Below are positions 10,855 through 21,829 of a stretch of 64,000 nucleotides of DNA, one piece after another; position 1 is the stretch's first letter; each line of letters starts with the position of its first letter. This DNA comes from Orientallactaga sibirica (taxonomy: Eukaryota > Chordata > Mammalia > Rodentia > Dipodidae): contig JAEOAD010002183.1 of assembly GCA_036365145.1 (NCBI GenBank), forward strand, positions 1,922,001-1,986,000, given 5' to 3'. The position numbers and the translations under genes were made by a program. The notes beneath the pieces were generated by a model. The model did no database searches and was not told the origin of the DNA. It was given only the letters and a program-made list of their open reading frames with translations.

Positions 10855-11895
10855 TTCAGTGCCAGGGATAGGATACCTTCCAGTGAGTTGTTGGCCAGGG
10901 AGGTCCCTGATGCCCCCAAAACATTATAGACCATTGCCAAAGCACTTGGTTTCCCACTAGGAATAGATGGTAAGACCCTATTGCTGAAGACTCCACATCC
11001 TTGGGCTGCAAGGTCACTGAGAAATCTTGTTGGAGCTGAGCTGAAAATTTCCTCCGTGTAGACCAGCTGACAGAAAGATGGAAAAAAGCTATACTGTATG
11101 CAGCTCCATGGGAGAGAGAGAAGTCATCAGTGGAGATAAACAACAGTGGACATTTAAGCCTTAGGTTTGGCCAGCCAGGCCAAATGAGCAAATGGGTGCA
11201 ATACTGGTCCATCTGTCATGGGGGAAACCAACCACTCTTCTAATTGGACTGGAGGCCCTCTCCAAGGGAGGGAATACATGCCTGATACTGAAAACCTATG
11301 ACGGGGGAAGTCATGAGCCCTAGGGGTGTAATGCCTGCTGGTGTCTGGCTAAATGATTATACTATGCTCACCAAACTGCCAGTAAACACTTCTCTTAATG
11401 TTCATACCCATATATTAATGCTACTCTCACTTTTGGTTAGAGAAGTTTCTCTTTTCAGATTGTGGTGACCTCTGGGATGACTCAAAAGGCATCATAGTGC
11501 TGAGAAGAAGTGACAGAGGAGTGCTCAGCACTGAAACATCTCTATCATACTTTCCAAGGCTCAGAGTCCATTGTGGAAGAGGTGGCAGGAAGAATGTAAG
11601 AGCCAAAGGAAGGGTAGGACTCCTTACAATGCACTCTTCTAGCCACAAAATGGTCTGGATATCCATGACCTTGCAGTGCCTGACACTACCTATATAACAC
11701 CAGACCAGTATAATAGGAGGAAAAAATGATGACATAAAAACAAAAGAGAGACTAATTAAGAGGGGGAGGGGATAAGATGAAGTGTGGAGTTGCAAAAGGT
11801 AAAGTGGGGGAGGAGCGAATTATCATGATTTATTGTCTATAATTATGGATGTTGTCAATAATAAGAAAAGAAGAAAAGAAAGAAAAAAAGAGATC
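10855..11895 (+). mobile_element. L1 3' UTR, about 1 kb, sense
   Basis: Landmarks of a rodent L1 3' UTR are in order: 'ggaatagatggtaagaccc', 'gagccctaggggtgtaat', 'ggttagagaagtttctc', 'gctgagaagaagtgacag', 'caaggctcagagtccattg', 'tgtaagagccaaaggaagg', a purine-rich G tract near 11760-11815 and an A-rich end at 11862-11895. ORF2 is not present. A 118-codon frame on the opposite strand is a by-product of this repeat. Confidence 0.85.
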
Positions 11896-11921
11896 CTGCA
11901 TTTTGTTTTGCACTTGGCCCC

Positions 11922-12285
11922 TGCTATGCTTTAGGTAAGTGTTCACCTGGAGCACTATGTGCTAAAGGCTTGGGCCCCAGCCAGGACACTCTTGGGAGGT
12001 CATGGGATCATTATGTAATGAGTACTAGTGAGAGGTCATAGGTAACTGGAGCATGTCACCAGAGTGGATTGCAGGAGTCTGATCTGTTCCTTTCTTTTTT
12101 GACCGCATGCTGAGGTAAGCAGCTTTCCCCCACCATGAGCTCCCTGTCTAATGTGCTGCCACAGGTTTAAAGCACTGGGGCCAGCAGGCCATGCACTGAA
12201 ACTGTAAGCCAAAATAAACCCTTCCTCTTTGTAAGGTGATTATCTCAGGTATTCTGTTATAGTATTGGAAACCTGATTAACCCAG
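11922..12285 (+). mobile_element. Solo LTR, ERVL-MaLR type
   Basis: Begins 'tgctatgctttagg', continues 'aaaggcttgggccccag', 'cttgggaggtcatggg', 'cccccaccatgagctccc' and 'gaaactgtaagcc', with a polyadenylation signal in 'aaaataaacccttcctc', and ends near 'acctgattaaccca'. Length about 365 bp suits a MaLR LTR. No exact TSD seen. Confidence 0.75.
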
Positions 12286-12289
12286 ACCC

Positions 12290-13445
12290 ACAAATCAGGT
12301 AGCTGATCCTAGTTATACAAAATGAAAGACTAGTCATGGTTCTTAAGCAACAGCTTCCCTCCCAGGTGGTGCTCTTCCTTCCATGTTTATAGAGATCATG
12401 ACAAGAGGGGTAGAATTATTTGAGCTACAGACCTAGCCTTGCAAATGAGCAAGCTGGTGAGTTCTTAGGCATGTAGCACTATTTCTGAGCTGTAGGCAGT
12501 AAGTGTTCTTTCAGTGGTCTTAGAAGGCTTGTGGCAAGCCTTAAGAAACTGCTCATTTCCATCTCTGTCTCCACTTCACTCACCCATAACAAACTCTCTT
12601 CATGATTTCTTGAGAGATGATTTCATCAGTGTGGCCTTCAGCATAGGCAGTGAGCCCACAAGTGCTCATTCCAGGAGCCCTGAGAGAGGAAGATCCCTTG
12701 TCTGGGTCCTCACAGTGAGTGCCACAACAAGGGCTGAAGAAGGGACAGGTGCTTCAGAAAAATAATTGTTGCTGGGCACTTTCACCAGTAACTGTTGGGG
12801 ATCAACAGCCTCTGCTCCCAGGAGTCCCCATGCCTCCTAGGACCAGGAGGCTGTCCCATCCATCTGAGCATGCCTGTGAGGCACCGACAGGGCCAGTCTG
12901 CCAGATGGGAGGAGCTGTGGCTATATTTCCACTAAATTCAGCCACGGGAGTTATAGCCAAACCGTGAGACTATTGTAAATTGTTCTTTCCTTGAGTTTCC
13001 AAGTTCCACTGACCCAAGGAAAAATGGATTGTTGACATATATAATCCACCGTATGCACTCATATGTATGAATGCACTTTGTTCCTAAAGTGGGGTGCTGG
13101 GAGCAACACCATCACTTCTCCATTCCCAGGTGAGCTGCTGTCCTTCTACTGCCCGAGGCCTTGTAGTGATCATATCATTTTTCAGTGGTTACCTACACCA
13201 TGGATGTGTGGGGCCAGCCTTCTGAAATGGTACCGCAAAGCCCCTTGTAAAGAAACCCACCTACATATCCCAGCTCTCTGTATGTAACTGGCTGTCTTTG
13301 ATCATCTTGGCTCACTTTGTTCTGATTTTAGAATTTAGAAGGGCAGCTCAAGACATTTCTAAGCTGGCAATTCACCATCCTGTTGCAGGAACACAGCAGC
13401 AGCCTGAGAAAGATTTCTCAAGGTTGCAGAAAAAACAAGGACTAG
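12290..13445. other. Unique sequence, no gene seen
   Basis: Several short frames (74-83 codons) on the plus strand do not resemble known proteins. No repeat family is clear. Base composition is mixed. Confidence 0.4.
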
Positions 13446-13449
13446 AAAA

Positions 13450-13983
13450 AAAAATGTTTGTTTATTGCCAGTTCTCACCACAGTCACTTACATAAGCTCT
13501 CGTGCTGAGACAGGCTGTCCTGCCCAGACTCAGGATCAAAAGTTACACTCCTGGGGATGATGACAGAAACAAAGTGGGAACCACAGGACTCTGGCCTGTG
13601 ACGTCCAGGAAGGAAAACCAAGTGGTGTGCAGTGATTAGTTCTTTCATAATGATGCGGTGGCTTCCGGGGGTGTTGTGAAGTTTTCGGGTGGTGGCACAG
13701 TCTCCAAGCAGGGAAAAGTTTCTGCAAACAAGATATGACTCAAAGAATCGGTCCTTATTTTCCATTTTCAAGACAGAACAATATACACATGACAGTGTGT
13801 GAGCTCAAAAGTGGAGTCAAAAGTTCAGGTGTCTTCTGACCTTTCAGATCCATCCTGACTCGCTAAGAGCAACACAAATAAACACTCTCCAAATCTGGTA
13901 CCATTTAAAAGTTTGGGATAAATTGTGTACATCCTGTTCAACTGCTTATTGCAGAGAGAAAGAAAGAAATATACTAAGCCCTT

Positions 13984-14027
<44 letters not shown>

Positions 14028-14400
14028 TAACTCTGCCAAGAAAAAATGCAAAACCGGTAGACAGATTATACTTAAAGATCCAGGGGGCCTTTGGCTTCCA
14101 GTATGTTACTGCAAAGCAGATGTGACAAACAGAGCAGTAGAGACATACAATCAGGCTGGGCGAAGCAGCCACAGGACAGTGTAAGCCATTCTAAATGGCC
14201 TCCCCCTGACGGGAGACGCCATCACCTCTTTTGTGTACATGTTCCCAGCTTTAAATGAATATATATATAAAAAAACACATAACATTTTCTATGTGGTTTG
14301 ACTTAACTTCTAGTTGAAATGTGGGCTCATTCATTGTTGCTCCTGCCTCACAGTCTATATGAGTAATTGTCCATTGACTTTGCTGCTCGCCAATCATACC
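13450..14400 (-). other. Candidate 3' UTR-like block (minus strand)
   Basis: Apart from one CA repeat the block has no interspersed element, unusual for this window. On the minus strand it ends with AATAAA (plus TTTATT at 13458-13463) followed by a T-rich run, which would suit a transcript end. The frame at 13484-13771 has no recognised family. It could equally be plain unique DNA. Confidence 0.25.
13987..14025. repeat. (CA)n microsatellite
   Basis: Uninterrupted CA run of about 39 bp. It produces artificial Cys-Val or His-Thr frames on both strands. Confidence 0.97.
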
Positions 14401-14821
14401 TGGGTGTGCACTTTTCTAAAGCCAGACACACCTAATTCAGCATCTGTCATCACAAGTAAAGTTTCCGTCTGTTGCCTTGGAATGACAAGTTGAAACTGGC
14501 ATAGCTTTGCATATAGGTGATACTCAATGGGGAATTTGCTGGTGGGGTCACATCTACCTGCCCTGCTGTTGCTCTTTTTCCTTACTTTTCTAGCACCCCA
14601 TCGCACCCCTCCCCTAGTTTTCTTTCTTCCCCCTCAGCTGCCAAAACACTGGGCTTCCCTATTGTCTACTGAGGATTTGCTAAAGCTCTATAACTGGTAC
14701 ACAAAATAATAATAATAAAAAAAAACTCACTTGGGATCACAAAATTAGCCGAAGCCTACGTGAGTTGAGAGCTATGATTTATTTAAACTAAGAGCAAGGA
14801 TAACAGGACCCTGAGACTTAC

Positions 14822-14875
14822 CTGCTGGGTCCTCCTTGTCAGAACCTTTGCGATTTCTCTCCGGTAATCTTCCAT
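14822..14875 (-). other. Candidate first coding exon, partial
   Basis: On the minus strand an ATG at 14875 has A at -3 and G at +4 and an in-frame stop 12 bases upstream. It opens an 18-codon frame (MEDYRREIAKVLTRRTQQ) that runs exactly into CAG|GTAAGT, a consensus splice donor, at 14822/14821. I cannot match the peptide to a gene and see no certain next exon. In 64 kb a CAGGTAAGT occurs by chance about every other window, so this is only a candidate. Confidence 0.2.
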
Positions 14876-15002
14876 ATTCTCTGTCTACTGATTCTCCTCC
14901 AGACCATCAGGACAGGGTGGGCACTGGCATTCGTTGTTTCTAGTCTTTAGTTTGCTGTTCAGACTCTCTAGAAAATAGGAACCCTGGGAAGAAAAGGACC
15001 TA

Positions 15003-15022
15003 GGCTACCCGGGACTTGTAGT
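15003..15022 (-). promoter_or_regulatory. ZNF143-like promoter motif candidate
   Basis: Minus-strand ACTACAAGTCCCGGGTAGCC resembles the ACTACAAYTCCCAGCATGC element bound by ZNF143/THAP11 in many mammalian promoters. It lies about 130 bases upstream of the candidate ATG on the same strand. Binding is inferred from the motif only. Confidence 0.25.
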
Positions 15023-15023
15023 T

Positions 15024-16110
15024 AAATTGGAAAAAGTGCATCTTGAATCAACGTAAGCCTAAAAGGAAAATTTATTTGTTCATATAACCAAACCATAAGA
15101 AAGGCTGGCAGATCATGGGACATTTAAAACACTCTTAGGACTCTTTCATACTCTCCTTTTTGCTCCTTCCAGGTGCCTTTTTCCCAGACCTGCTCCATGA
15201 GGTGGGGATATGGTCAGCAGCAGCAAATTTCACCTCCTCACAGCTCATGCCCTGAGCAGAGGAGTCCCTACCCATGACCATCCACTGGAGGAGCTCCTTA
15301 GGGGTGATGCTGACTGGGCCTCCATGACTAAGCATGTGAGCTATAAAACTGACTCTCCTGAATCCTGTGTCCTCCTCTGTTGCCAGGGCAGCAGGGTCTG
15401 TTACTAGCAAAAGCAGGAGAGGTGAGCTCAGCAGATTAAACAGTGTCTGAGCAAGAGCTGAGGGACTCCTTTCTTGCGCCTTCCTCTCCTCCCTCACTGT
15501 CTGGTGAGGGCTGAATGTTACAGTGTGGCCTAGGGCCCTCACACTCTCCCCATGAAGACACAGGAACAGTGTAGAGCTCCACATTCCAGCAGAGAAAAGA
15601 TCAAACAGGGTACTTTGCCTGATTTTCCTATCAATACCAAAATTCACTAGAGAAGGAATTTGGGGGTTCACAGAAGGCCATACACTCAAAATTAGAGAGA
15701 AAAAAGAATCTTGATAATTTCCTACCCTTCGTCTGAGTTATAAAAAAATGAGGGCAGGTGTGATGACAAGTATCCCAGATCCATGGAGGTCACTTACTGG
15801 ATGAGGCTGGACTAGAGGATTCTTCAGGTCCTCCAGATCCCTGGAGGCCATGTGTGACTCACCCTAACCTGAAGCTGGATGATTCCATACTTAAATTCTG
15901 CAAAATATGTGCCATTCCTTCACCTTTACAAATAGGTTTAGTGGCCAACAGGCCTTTGTGTTGGAGAGTCCACCAACATGTCACATGGCGACTCCCTTTG
16001 GTCCTTGTCCCATTAAAGCCAACATGTGTGAGCCTCCTTCTGACAGCATTTTGACATTTTCATTCCTTTCCTTTGTGATCAAAATCAGCTGATGGCTCAT
16101 GAGAGAAGCA
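15024..16110. other. Unique sequence with a long minus-strand open frame
   Basis: A 184-codon frame runs from 15689 to 15135 on the minus strand, followed by an AATAAA-containing stretch (complement of 'aaaatttatttgttc' near 15070). The predicted product has no recognised domain, and one leucine-rich patch is its only feature. It could be an ORF in an unrecognised LTR or a chance frame. The remainder (15700-16110) is unassigned. Confidence 0.25.
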
Positions 16111-16116
16111 AGGGGT

Positions 16117-16483
16117 TGTAGCAGACAGCCTCAGGTTCACTGAGATGAACTTCCAGACCAGTCACAGTTATGAAGGAAAGGCTATTTATTGATGCTTAAA
16201 GATCCAGGGGAGTTCCATAATGGCAGAAGAAGCTGGCCTGCCTTCCCAGTTCCAAATAGAGACAGAGAAGCCCCAAGCCACAAACCTAATGCCACACAGC
16301 ACACTTCAGAAACTCCAGACAGAACTAGGCACTTTGCATATCTTTAAATTGGAATTTCAAACCCACCACCAAACCTTAGGGCTGGACCCTAAGATCCACC
16401 TTCTCCAGCCATGTGGCTGCAGATCCAAATTACAGACTAATAAAACACTGCATATATTGGGGGCATATATTCAAACTACCACA
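16117..16483 (-). mobile_element. Solo MaLR LTR, same family as 46.5-kb element
   Basis: On the minus strand it opens 'tgtggtagtttgaatat', runs through 'gccccca' and 'cttcttctgccattatggaa', has AATAAA ('catcaataaatagcc') and closes near 'gtctgctaca'. These match the two LTRs at 46493 and 48241. A 5-bp repeat gggtt flanks it if the left edge is moved one base, the TSD length expected for MaLR. Confidence 0.85.
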
Positions 16484-16584
16484 GGGTTAAATACAGAGAT
16501 CCAGAATATCTTCAGACTAACTTGTCCAGGTCACAAATAGAGAATAAGGTTGTTTTGTGGATTTTTTTTTGGGGGGGGGGGATT

Positions 16585-17045
16585 GCTCATTTCCTTCCAA
16601 TGGTAGGAAGAACAATGCTCCCCTCAATGTTCATATTCCAATCCTCAGAATCTGTACATACCAGAAGTAAATTAAGGTTACTTTTAAATGATTTGCAATG
16701 GGAAATCACCTTGTCTCACTCAGGTGGGTCCAACCTAATCACAGAGGTCTTTAAAAGAAAGAGGGGTCAATTTGAATGATCCCTGTGACTTGCCCTAACA
16801 TTGCAGGCTTTGAAAATGAACAAAGGAGACCAGAAACAGAGGCAGCCTCTCTAGCTGGAAAAGGCAAGTAAGTAGATGGTTTGCTAGAATGCCCAGAGCT
16901 TGTAATGCTTTGATTTGAGCTCAGTGAGACCTATAGTCAGACTTTTCACTCATAGACTCTAAAAAAAAAATTTGTGTTGGTCAAGCCAATAAGTTTGTAG
17001 GGTTTTGTCATGGTGGTTAGGGCCACAGTAGGGATGTAATGTTCT
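16585..17045 (+). mobile_element. MLT1-like LTR
   Basis: An old LTR with the MLT1 landmarks in order: 'atgttcatattccaatcctc', 'agaatctgtacatacc', 'caggtgggtccaacctaatc', 'acagaggtctttaaaag', 'agctggaaaaggcaagtaa', 'gctcagtgagacc', and 'aagccaataagtttgtagg'. Mammal-wide family, many substitutions. Confidence 0.8.
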
Positions 17046-17081
17046 TCCTGTTTCTTGTGTGTCCTGGAATATAAGGTTCTT

Positions 17082-17338
17082 TTTTTTTTTTTTTTTTTTT
17101 TTTTTGAGAGAGAGACAGAGAGAGAGGGAAAGGAAGACAGAGATGGGTGTGCCAGCAGCCTCTCAGCTGCTGTGAACGAAATCCAGATGTGTTCGCCCCC
17201 TTGTGGTCAAGTTCGGCATTGCATCACTTTGCATCTGGCTAAAAGTGGGACCTGGAGATTGGAACTTCTGGAGATTGGAACCAGCGTTCTTAGGCTTAGG
17301 AGGCAGGCGCCTTAACTGCTAAGCCATCTCTCCAGCCC
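17082..17338 (-). mobile_element. tRNA-headed SINE (DIP-like), type B
   Basis: Exact TSD aatataaggttctt at 17068-17081 and 17339-17352. Left edge is a T tract (the A tail), then GA-rich, the type B body, the doubled ggagattggaac (17253-17283) and the head complement ending 'ccatctctccagccc'. It carries a CTCF-like core at 17193-17206. Confidence 0.95.
17193..17206 (-). promoter_or_regulatory. CTCF-like core motif in type B SINE
   Basis: Minus-strand ccacaagggggcga matches the CTCF core at 12 of 14 positions (misses at positions 5 and 14). It is at the same place in the SINE as the 7931 motif. Binding not shown. Confidence 0.35.
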
Positions 17339-17540
17339 AATATAAGGTTCTTAATGGTTGCAGTTACTGGGCTGTATACAGAATTCTGTGGACAAAGAGA
17401 ACAGATGTGATTCTAGGACTACATCATCCAGTGGCTTTGAATACATCAGTTTCCATATCTGTAAAACAAAATCATGTTATAAAATGACTCTAAAAGCATT
17501 ACTCTGTTGGAGTTCAGAGAGTCATTATCCTTTCCCTTTT

Positions 17541-17742
17541 CTTTTTTAATAATTTATTTATTTATTAGAGAGAGAGAGAAAGAAAAAGAAAGAATGGGTA
17601 CACAAGGGCCTCCAACTGCTGCAAACAAACTCCAGATGCATGTGCCACCTTGTACATCTGGCTTATGTGGGTCCTGGGGAATCGAACCTGAGTCCTTAGG
17701 CTTTGCAGGCAAGCACCTTTACCTCTAAACCATCTCTCCAGC
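17541..17742 (-). mobile_element. tRNA-headed SINE, type A
   Basis: T-rich/ATTT left edge, GA tract, 'aactccagatgcatgtgcc', 'cttgtacatctggctta', 'ggggaatcgaacctgagtcc' and 'ccatctctccagccc' give the complete antisense type A order. Confidence 0.9.
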
Positions 17743-18279
17743 CCTCCCTTCCTTTTTCTAACTGGTGTTGAACACTTCGGGCTATCCCCTCAGCACTCAC
17801 AGCAGAGCCCTGGGTAGGAAGAGAAGGTGCAGAGAACACAGTGAGTGAGAACACAGGTGCTCAGAACAGACACAGAGGCTTCCGGGTACTCTCCCTCCTC
17901 AGACAGGAAACTTATTTTACCACAGAGAGAGGACTGTGGAGACTGAGCTGCCTGAGATTCATAAATCGCAAATCACTGAAATTGTCCTTAAAGGGAAGAG
18001 ACTTGTGTTGGTCTCAAAGGAGAAAAGATAGGCTCAGAGTGGACTGTGCAGACAGCTCAGCAAGAAGAGAGCCTTGAAATGCACTGGGCATGGCCAATGC
18101 ATGAGACTTGGTACAAGATTAAGCTTTGTGTGTCCTAAGATCAGGGAGACACCAGGAAACCACATGACAGGATCATAAAAGATTCCAAGGCAAAGCCACA
18201 AAGGTGAAATGAACACCTAGGTACCCTACAGTATTTTGTGTCTCATGTCTGACCGGAGCTCAGTGTACTGACCACTCAC

Positions 18280-18365
18280 TGCAGCACAGAAACTCAACAC
18301 AAGTGCTCAGCATTTGTAGTGATGTGTATGACGCAGGTACTCAACGCAAGTGCTCAGAACTTGTT
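18280..18365. repeat. Short internal direct repeat
   Basis: 'actcaacacaagtgctcagc' (near 18293) recurs as 'actcaacgcaagtgctcaga' (near 18339) with few changes. It may be a local duplication in a MIR-like 3' end. Confidence 0.5.
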
Positions 18366-18400
18366 TGGCAAATGAATTAAAAGGTATTGCTTTAGTTTGG

Positions 18401-18405
18401 TTTGT

Positions 18406-18444
<39 letters not shown>

Positions 18445-18587
18445 TTAGGGCCTTTTGCCATGGCAAACAAAATCCTGACACTTGCACTAGTTTTTGTGTT
18501 CAGCTTACATGGGTGGCTGAGGAATTGAAACTTGGGCTGGCAGACTTTGCAAGAAGGTGCCTTTTAACAATCTTCCCAGCCCATAGT
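18401..18587 (-). mobile_element. Diverged type A SINE with (TTTA)n tail
   Basis: An uninterrupted (TTTA)n run at 18405-18447 is the complement of the A-rich tail grown into a microsatellite. The body that follows ('tcagcttacatgggtgg', 'gaattgaaacttggg', 'caatcttcccagccc') is a diverged antisense type A element. Confidence 0.75.
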
Positions 18588-18705
18588 TTGGATCTTGAGT
18601 GTCCTCTAAAGACCCATATGTTGAAATCTTGGTCCCCAAACTGGTGCTATTGCGAGGTAATATAACATTTAAGAGGGAGGACCTGGCCCAAGGTCACTAG
18701 TCTCC
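18588..18705 (+). mobile_element. MaLR LTR 5' fragment
   Basis: 'catatgttgaaatcttggtc', 'cccaaactggtgctattg' and 'agagggaggacctgg' match the first 120 bases of MaLR LTRs; the rest is absent. Confidence 0.6.
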
Positions 18706-18749
18706 ATAATTATTTCAAGTATTTGTTTCAGCAGTGGCACGATGACTAG

Positions 18750-20130
18750 CACCTGTTTTCTGGGCAGGACACTGTCATACCCCTCTGTGAATATAAGAAA
18801 GATAAGTGGAACCTCAGTATGCAGAGTGGACCCGAAGAGGTAGACAGGGGATGACCAAACAGAAGCTTCTCATTCAAAAACCGGACTGCGATTTGGAGCG
18901 GTATAAATAGAAAACTCTTATTTACCATTCTAGCGGGGACAATGACACTTTCCTTTGTGCAAATCTCCAGGGAAGGGGGAGCTACCGCTTGGGAAAAAAT
19001 AACTCAGACAAGTGGACACACGGATCAAAATCCTCAGGTGGCCAGTGAAGCATCTGTGAACCACATCACCTTTGCAAGGTAATGGCTAGTGCCAGTCTCT
19101 GCATGATCATCGCCCACAGTCACGGGTCATCCTTGGTCCACCTGGCCTTCCCTAGACTCAACAACCCAATTCCCCTAACTGCTTGTGGAGTTCCATTTTC
19201 CAAGTCTTCTAATTATTTCCAAGTGTTTCCTCTGATTGCTTGCCAGCTTCTGTCACCCATCTGAATTCAAAGACCAGATTTGCTCAGCTTCTCACGCACG
19301 ACAGGCTTGCTTTTCCTCTAAGCGGCCCATAAGGCCCGCGGCTCTGCTCAGGAAGGACACTGGGCCTCTGGGATCTTTCCGGTTATGCTGCAGGTCAAGT
19401 CAGCCCCGGACCCAGACTGTCCTTGCCTGGAAGAGCCTCACAGAAATCAACAGGAAGTCACCTCCAGACATGTCTGGCCTCAGGTCCCTGAGAAACTCCC
19501 AGTGTTCTTCCCCATCATCCTCTCTAAGAGTCCCCCGCTTTTCTCAGCCAGAGTCCCTGCCAGCAGGGACAGAAGAGTAATTGATGGCCTTAAGGGCTTT
19601 CAAAGTGCTGTTGAGCAAAACCGCAGCCCAACAGCTGCGCAGGTGCTTCCTGCAGGCAGCAGGCAGGGAAAGGAGTATCTTTAGAAAGCCCCAAATAACT
19701 CTGGGCAGGGATGTCAACTTGACAAATGACTCGTGAGAAACAGCCTCGTTGTTCTCCTGTGTGTGATTCATCCAGGCCTGGGCCAGAGTGGGAACGGGGA
19801 CCCGCCCCGAGTCCTGCCATCGCCTGTCGCTTGGCGCACTTCTTCACCTTGGCTCACCAAAGGGATGCGAAGCACTTGTTTTAGTTTTCTCCAACACTCT
19901 GACCTTGCTTTCCAGAGGTTTTATTTCGTGAATCCAGGATCGGTGCTAATTCGGTTTGAGTGGCGTTCTCTGGAATAAGGGGACCATGGGAAAACATGTG
20001 CCAAGCACCCAAAGATCTCTCTGTTTTGATGGCCGCTCCCAAGAGCATCTTGCCTTTATAGTGACAAAAGCCACTTGCAACTTAAGGCAGAGACCTCTTT
20101 TGTCTTCTTATTCCTGATGCCTGAAAGAAC
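18750..20130. other. Repeat-free unique island with some CpG
   Basis: About 1.4 kb without any interspersed repeat. CpG sites occur around 19290-19350, 19500-19640 and 19790-19870, denser than in the surroundings but not a CpG island. Frames at 19236-19684 overlap in two phases with no recognised domain. A regulatory element is possible; nothing proves it. Confidence 0.35.
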
Positions 20131-20138
20131 TGCCTTAC

Positions 20139-20406
20139 AGGATGGGGAGATAGCTCAGTCTGTTAAGTGCCTCACAAGCATGAGGACCTGAGTTCCATCT
20201 CAAGTACCCATGGAAAATGCTGGGCATGGTACCACAAACCTGCAATCGAGCACTGAGGAAACTGAGCAAGAGAATCCCTGCAGCTCACTGGCTAGCCAGG
20301 CCATCCTAGTTGATCAAATCCAGGACAACAAGAGACCCTTACAATGTACCTGAAGAATGATAGTCAATGTTGTGATCTGGTCTCTCTCTCTCTCTCTCTC
20401 TCTCCC
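20139..20406 (+). mobile_element. B4-type SINE
   Basis: ID-like head 'gggagatagctcagtctgtt', 'gaggacctgagttccatctc', then the B1-like body 'atgctgggcatggtacc', 'cactgaggaaactgagcaag', 'ctcactggctagccaggcc', ending in a TC run (20383-20406). Confidence 0.85.
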
Positions 20407-20409
20407 TCC

Positions 20410-21700
20410 CCCGCCCCCCACACACTGTGGTAGTTAAATACTTTCCAAAGATTGAATTCAGAGTAAAATGGTCCCATGACCAAGGGTCAGGGCAGCTGGT
20501 TTCTCGTATTTGTCATTGGGACCTTATGCTCAGGACTTCTGGGCCTCTGTGTCCTATCAGTGAAATAAAAAGGACAGTTTTCAGGTCCCCTCAGTATGGA
20601 CTTCGTGGAGAGACTACGCTATAGGCTATAGACAGAGAGGCCTGTCAAGACCCAGGGAGACCTGCCTCTGGCTCAGTAGACAGGAACAATGGTAAGAAGA
20701 ATCAAAGGAAACCCCAGTTTCTTCGCACACCTGGAAACAAGAGTTAACAACAACACATGGAAAACCCAAGGAAAAGGTGTGTCACATTTTCAGTAAGTAG
20801 GTCTGTAATAACACTGTCTAGCTACACTCATTGTGAACAGTGAGTGGGTTGGTGTACAGCCTTGGGCCCACAATGAGCACAAACACCACCTCCTGGAATT
20901 TATTGGATTCTCTTCACAAAGGTGTTCCAGCCATCACACTACTACATGTACATGGATTATTTGGTTTATGGCTATATTTCTGTGACATGGCACAACCAAT
21001 TCATTGTCAGAGGCTGCCCACAGCAGAGGCAATTCTGTGAGTCATGAGTGGAGTCTCTGCCCGAGGTGGGACTGCTGGTCTGGAATAAAACACTCAGGAC
21101 TTCAGCCAGTGTGTCCCACATTGCCTGTTTCTCAAAGCCTTCATCATCTGATTAATTTTCCCATGCTGGTATATGTGCTCTGGGTTTTAAAGCCCTTGGT
21201 TTCCATCAATGGTAGCTTTGTTAATGTGAACAGAAAGGCATTTGAAATCAACATCTCATGGGTATCTAAATATGTACCCTTGAGCTGAATACAGTTGCAA
21301 ACTTGAGACTGAAAAATTGAGTGAAATTGCTTTTCTTTTGGAATGGTTTTCTAGCAACTAGAATTAATGTTCACCAAAGCTTTTGGAAGTTGTATCAGTA
21401 CATTTTCCCTCTGGGAATCACCTCAGATTTTTATAGGCACATGATCAGTGCCCTGATCATAGAGGCTTTTGGTGCTGGGAAAGTCATTTGGAATGCTGAC
21501 TCTACCTGCGTGTTTCTCTTCCTATAAGCAGTGTCTCTTTCCTCTTACACCTCAGCTTGGCTTATCTTAAGCAGGGATAATGGGCAGGGGCTTTATTTCA
21601 GCTCTGGATCCTTGCCAAGCTCTGTTATCCTCTGGAGAGTGGAAAGGCCTTCCACTGTAGAGTTGAAGCAGACAGAAGACAGAAGAGATTCTCTCCTTGA
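20410..21700. other. Unique sequence, no gene seen
   Basis: Several 65-94-codon frames on the plus strand, none with a recognised family or splice context. No repeat identified. Confidence 0.4.
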
Positions 21701-21719
21701 GAGAGCCACACCTGTGCAT

Positions 21720-21720
<1 letters not shown>

Positions 21721-21751
<31 letters not shown>
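21721..21751. repeat. (CA)n microsatellite
   Basis: Pure CA run that flips to TG ('atgtgtgtgt') immediately afterwards, giving a CA/TG inverted pair. Confidence 0.95.
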
Positions 21752-21752
<1 letters not shown>

Positions 21753-21829
21753 GTGTGTGTACTGCATGAACACCCATTTGACATATACCTTTACTGAAAC
21801 ACAGATTTTGTACCACACAGACATGGTTT

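Noticed and set aside
13825..14172. Cys-Val-rich and His-Thr-rich frames
   Set aside because: Translations of the (CA)n microsatellite. The same applies at 21567-21849, 24239-24496, 57238-57493 and 60845-61266.
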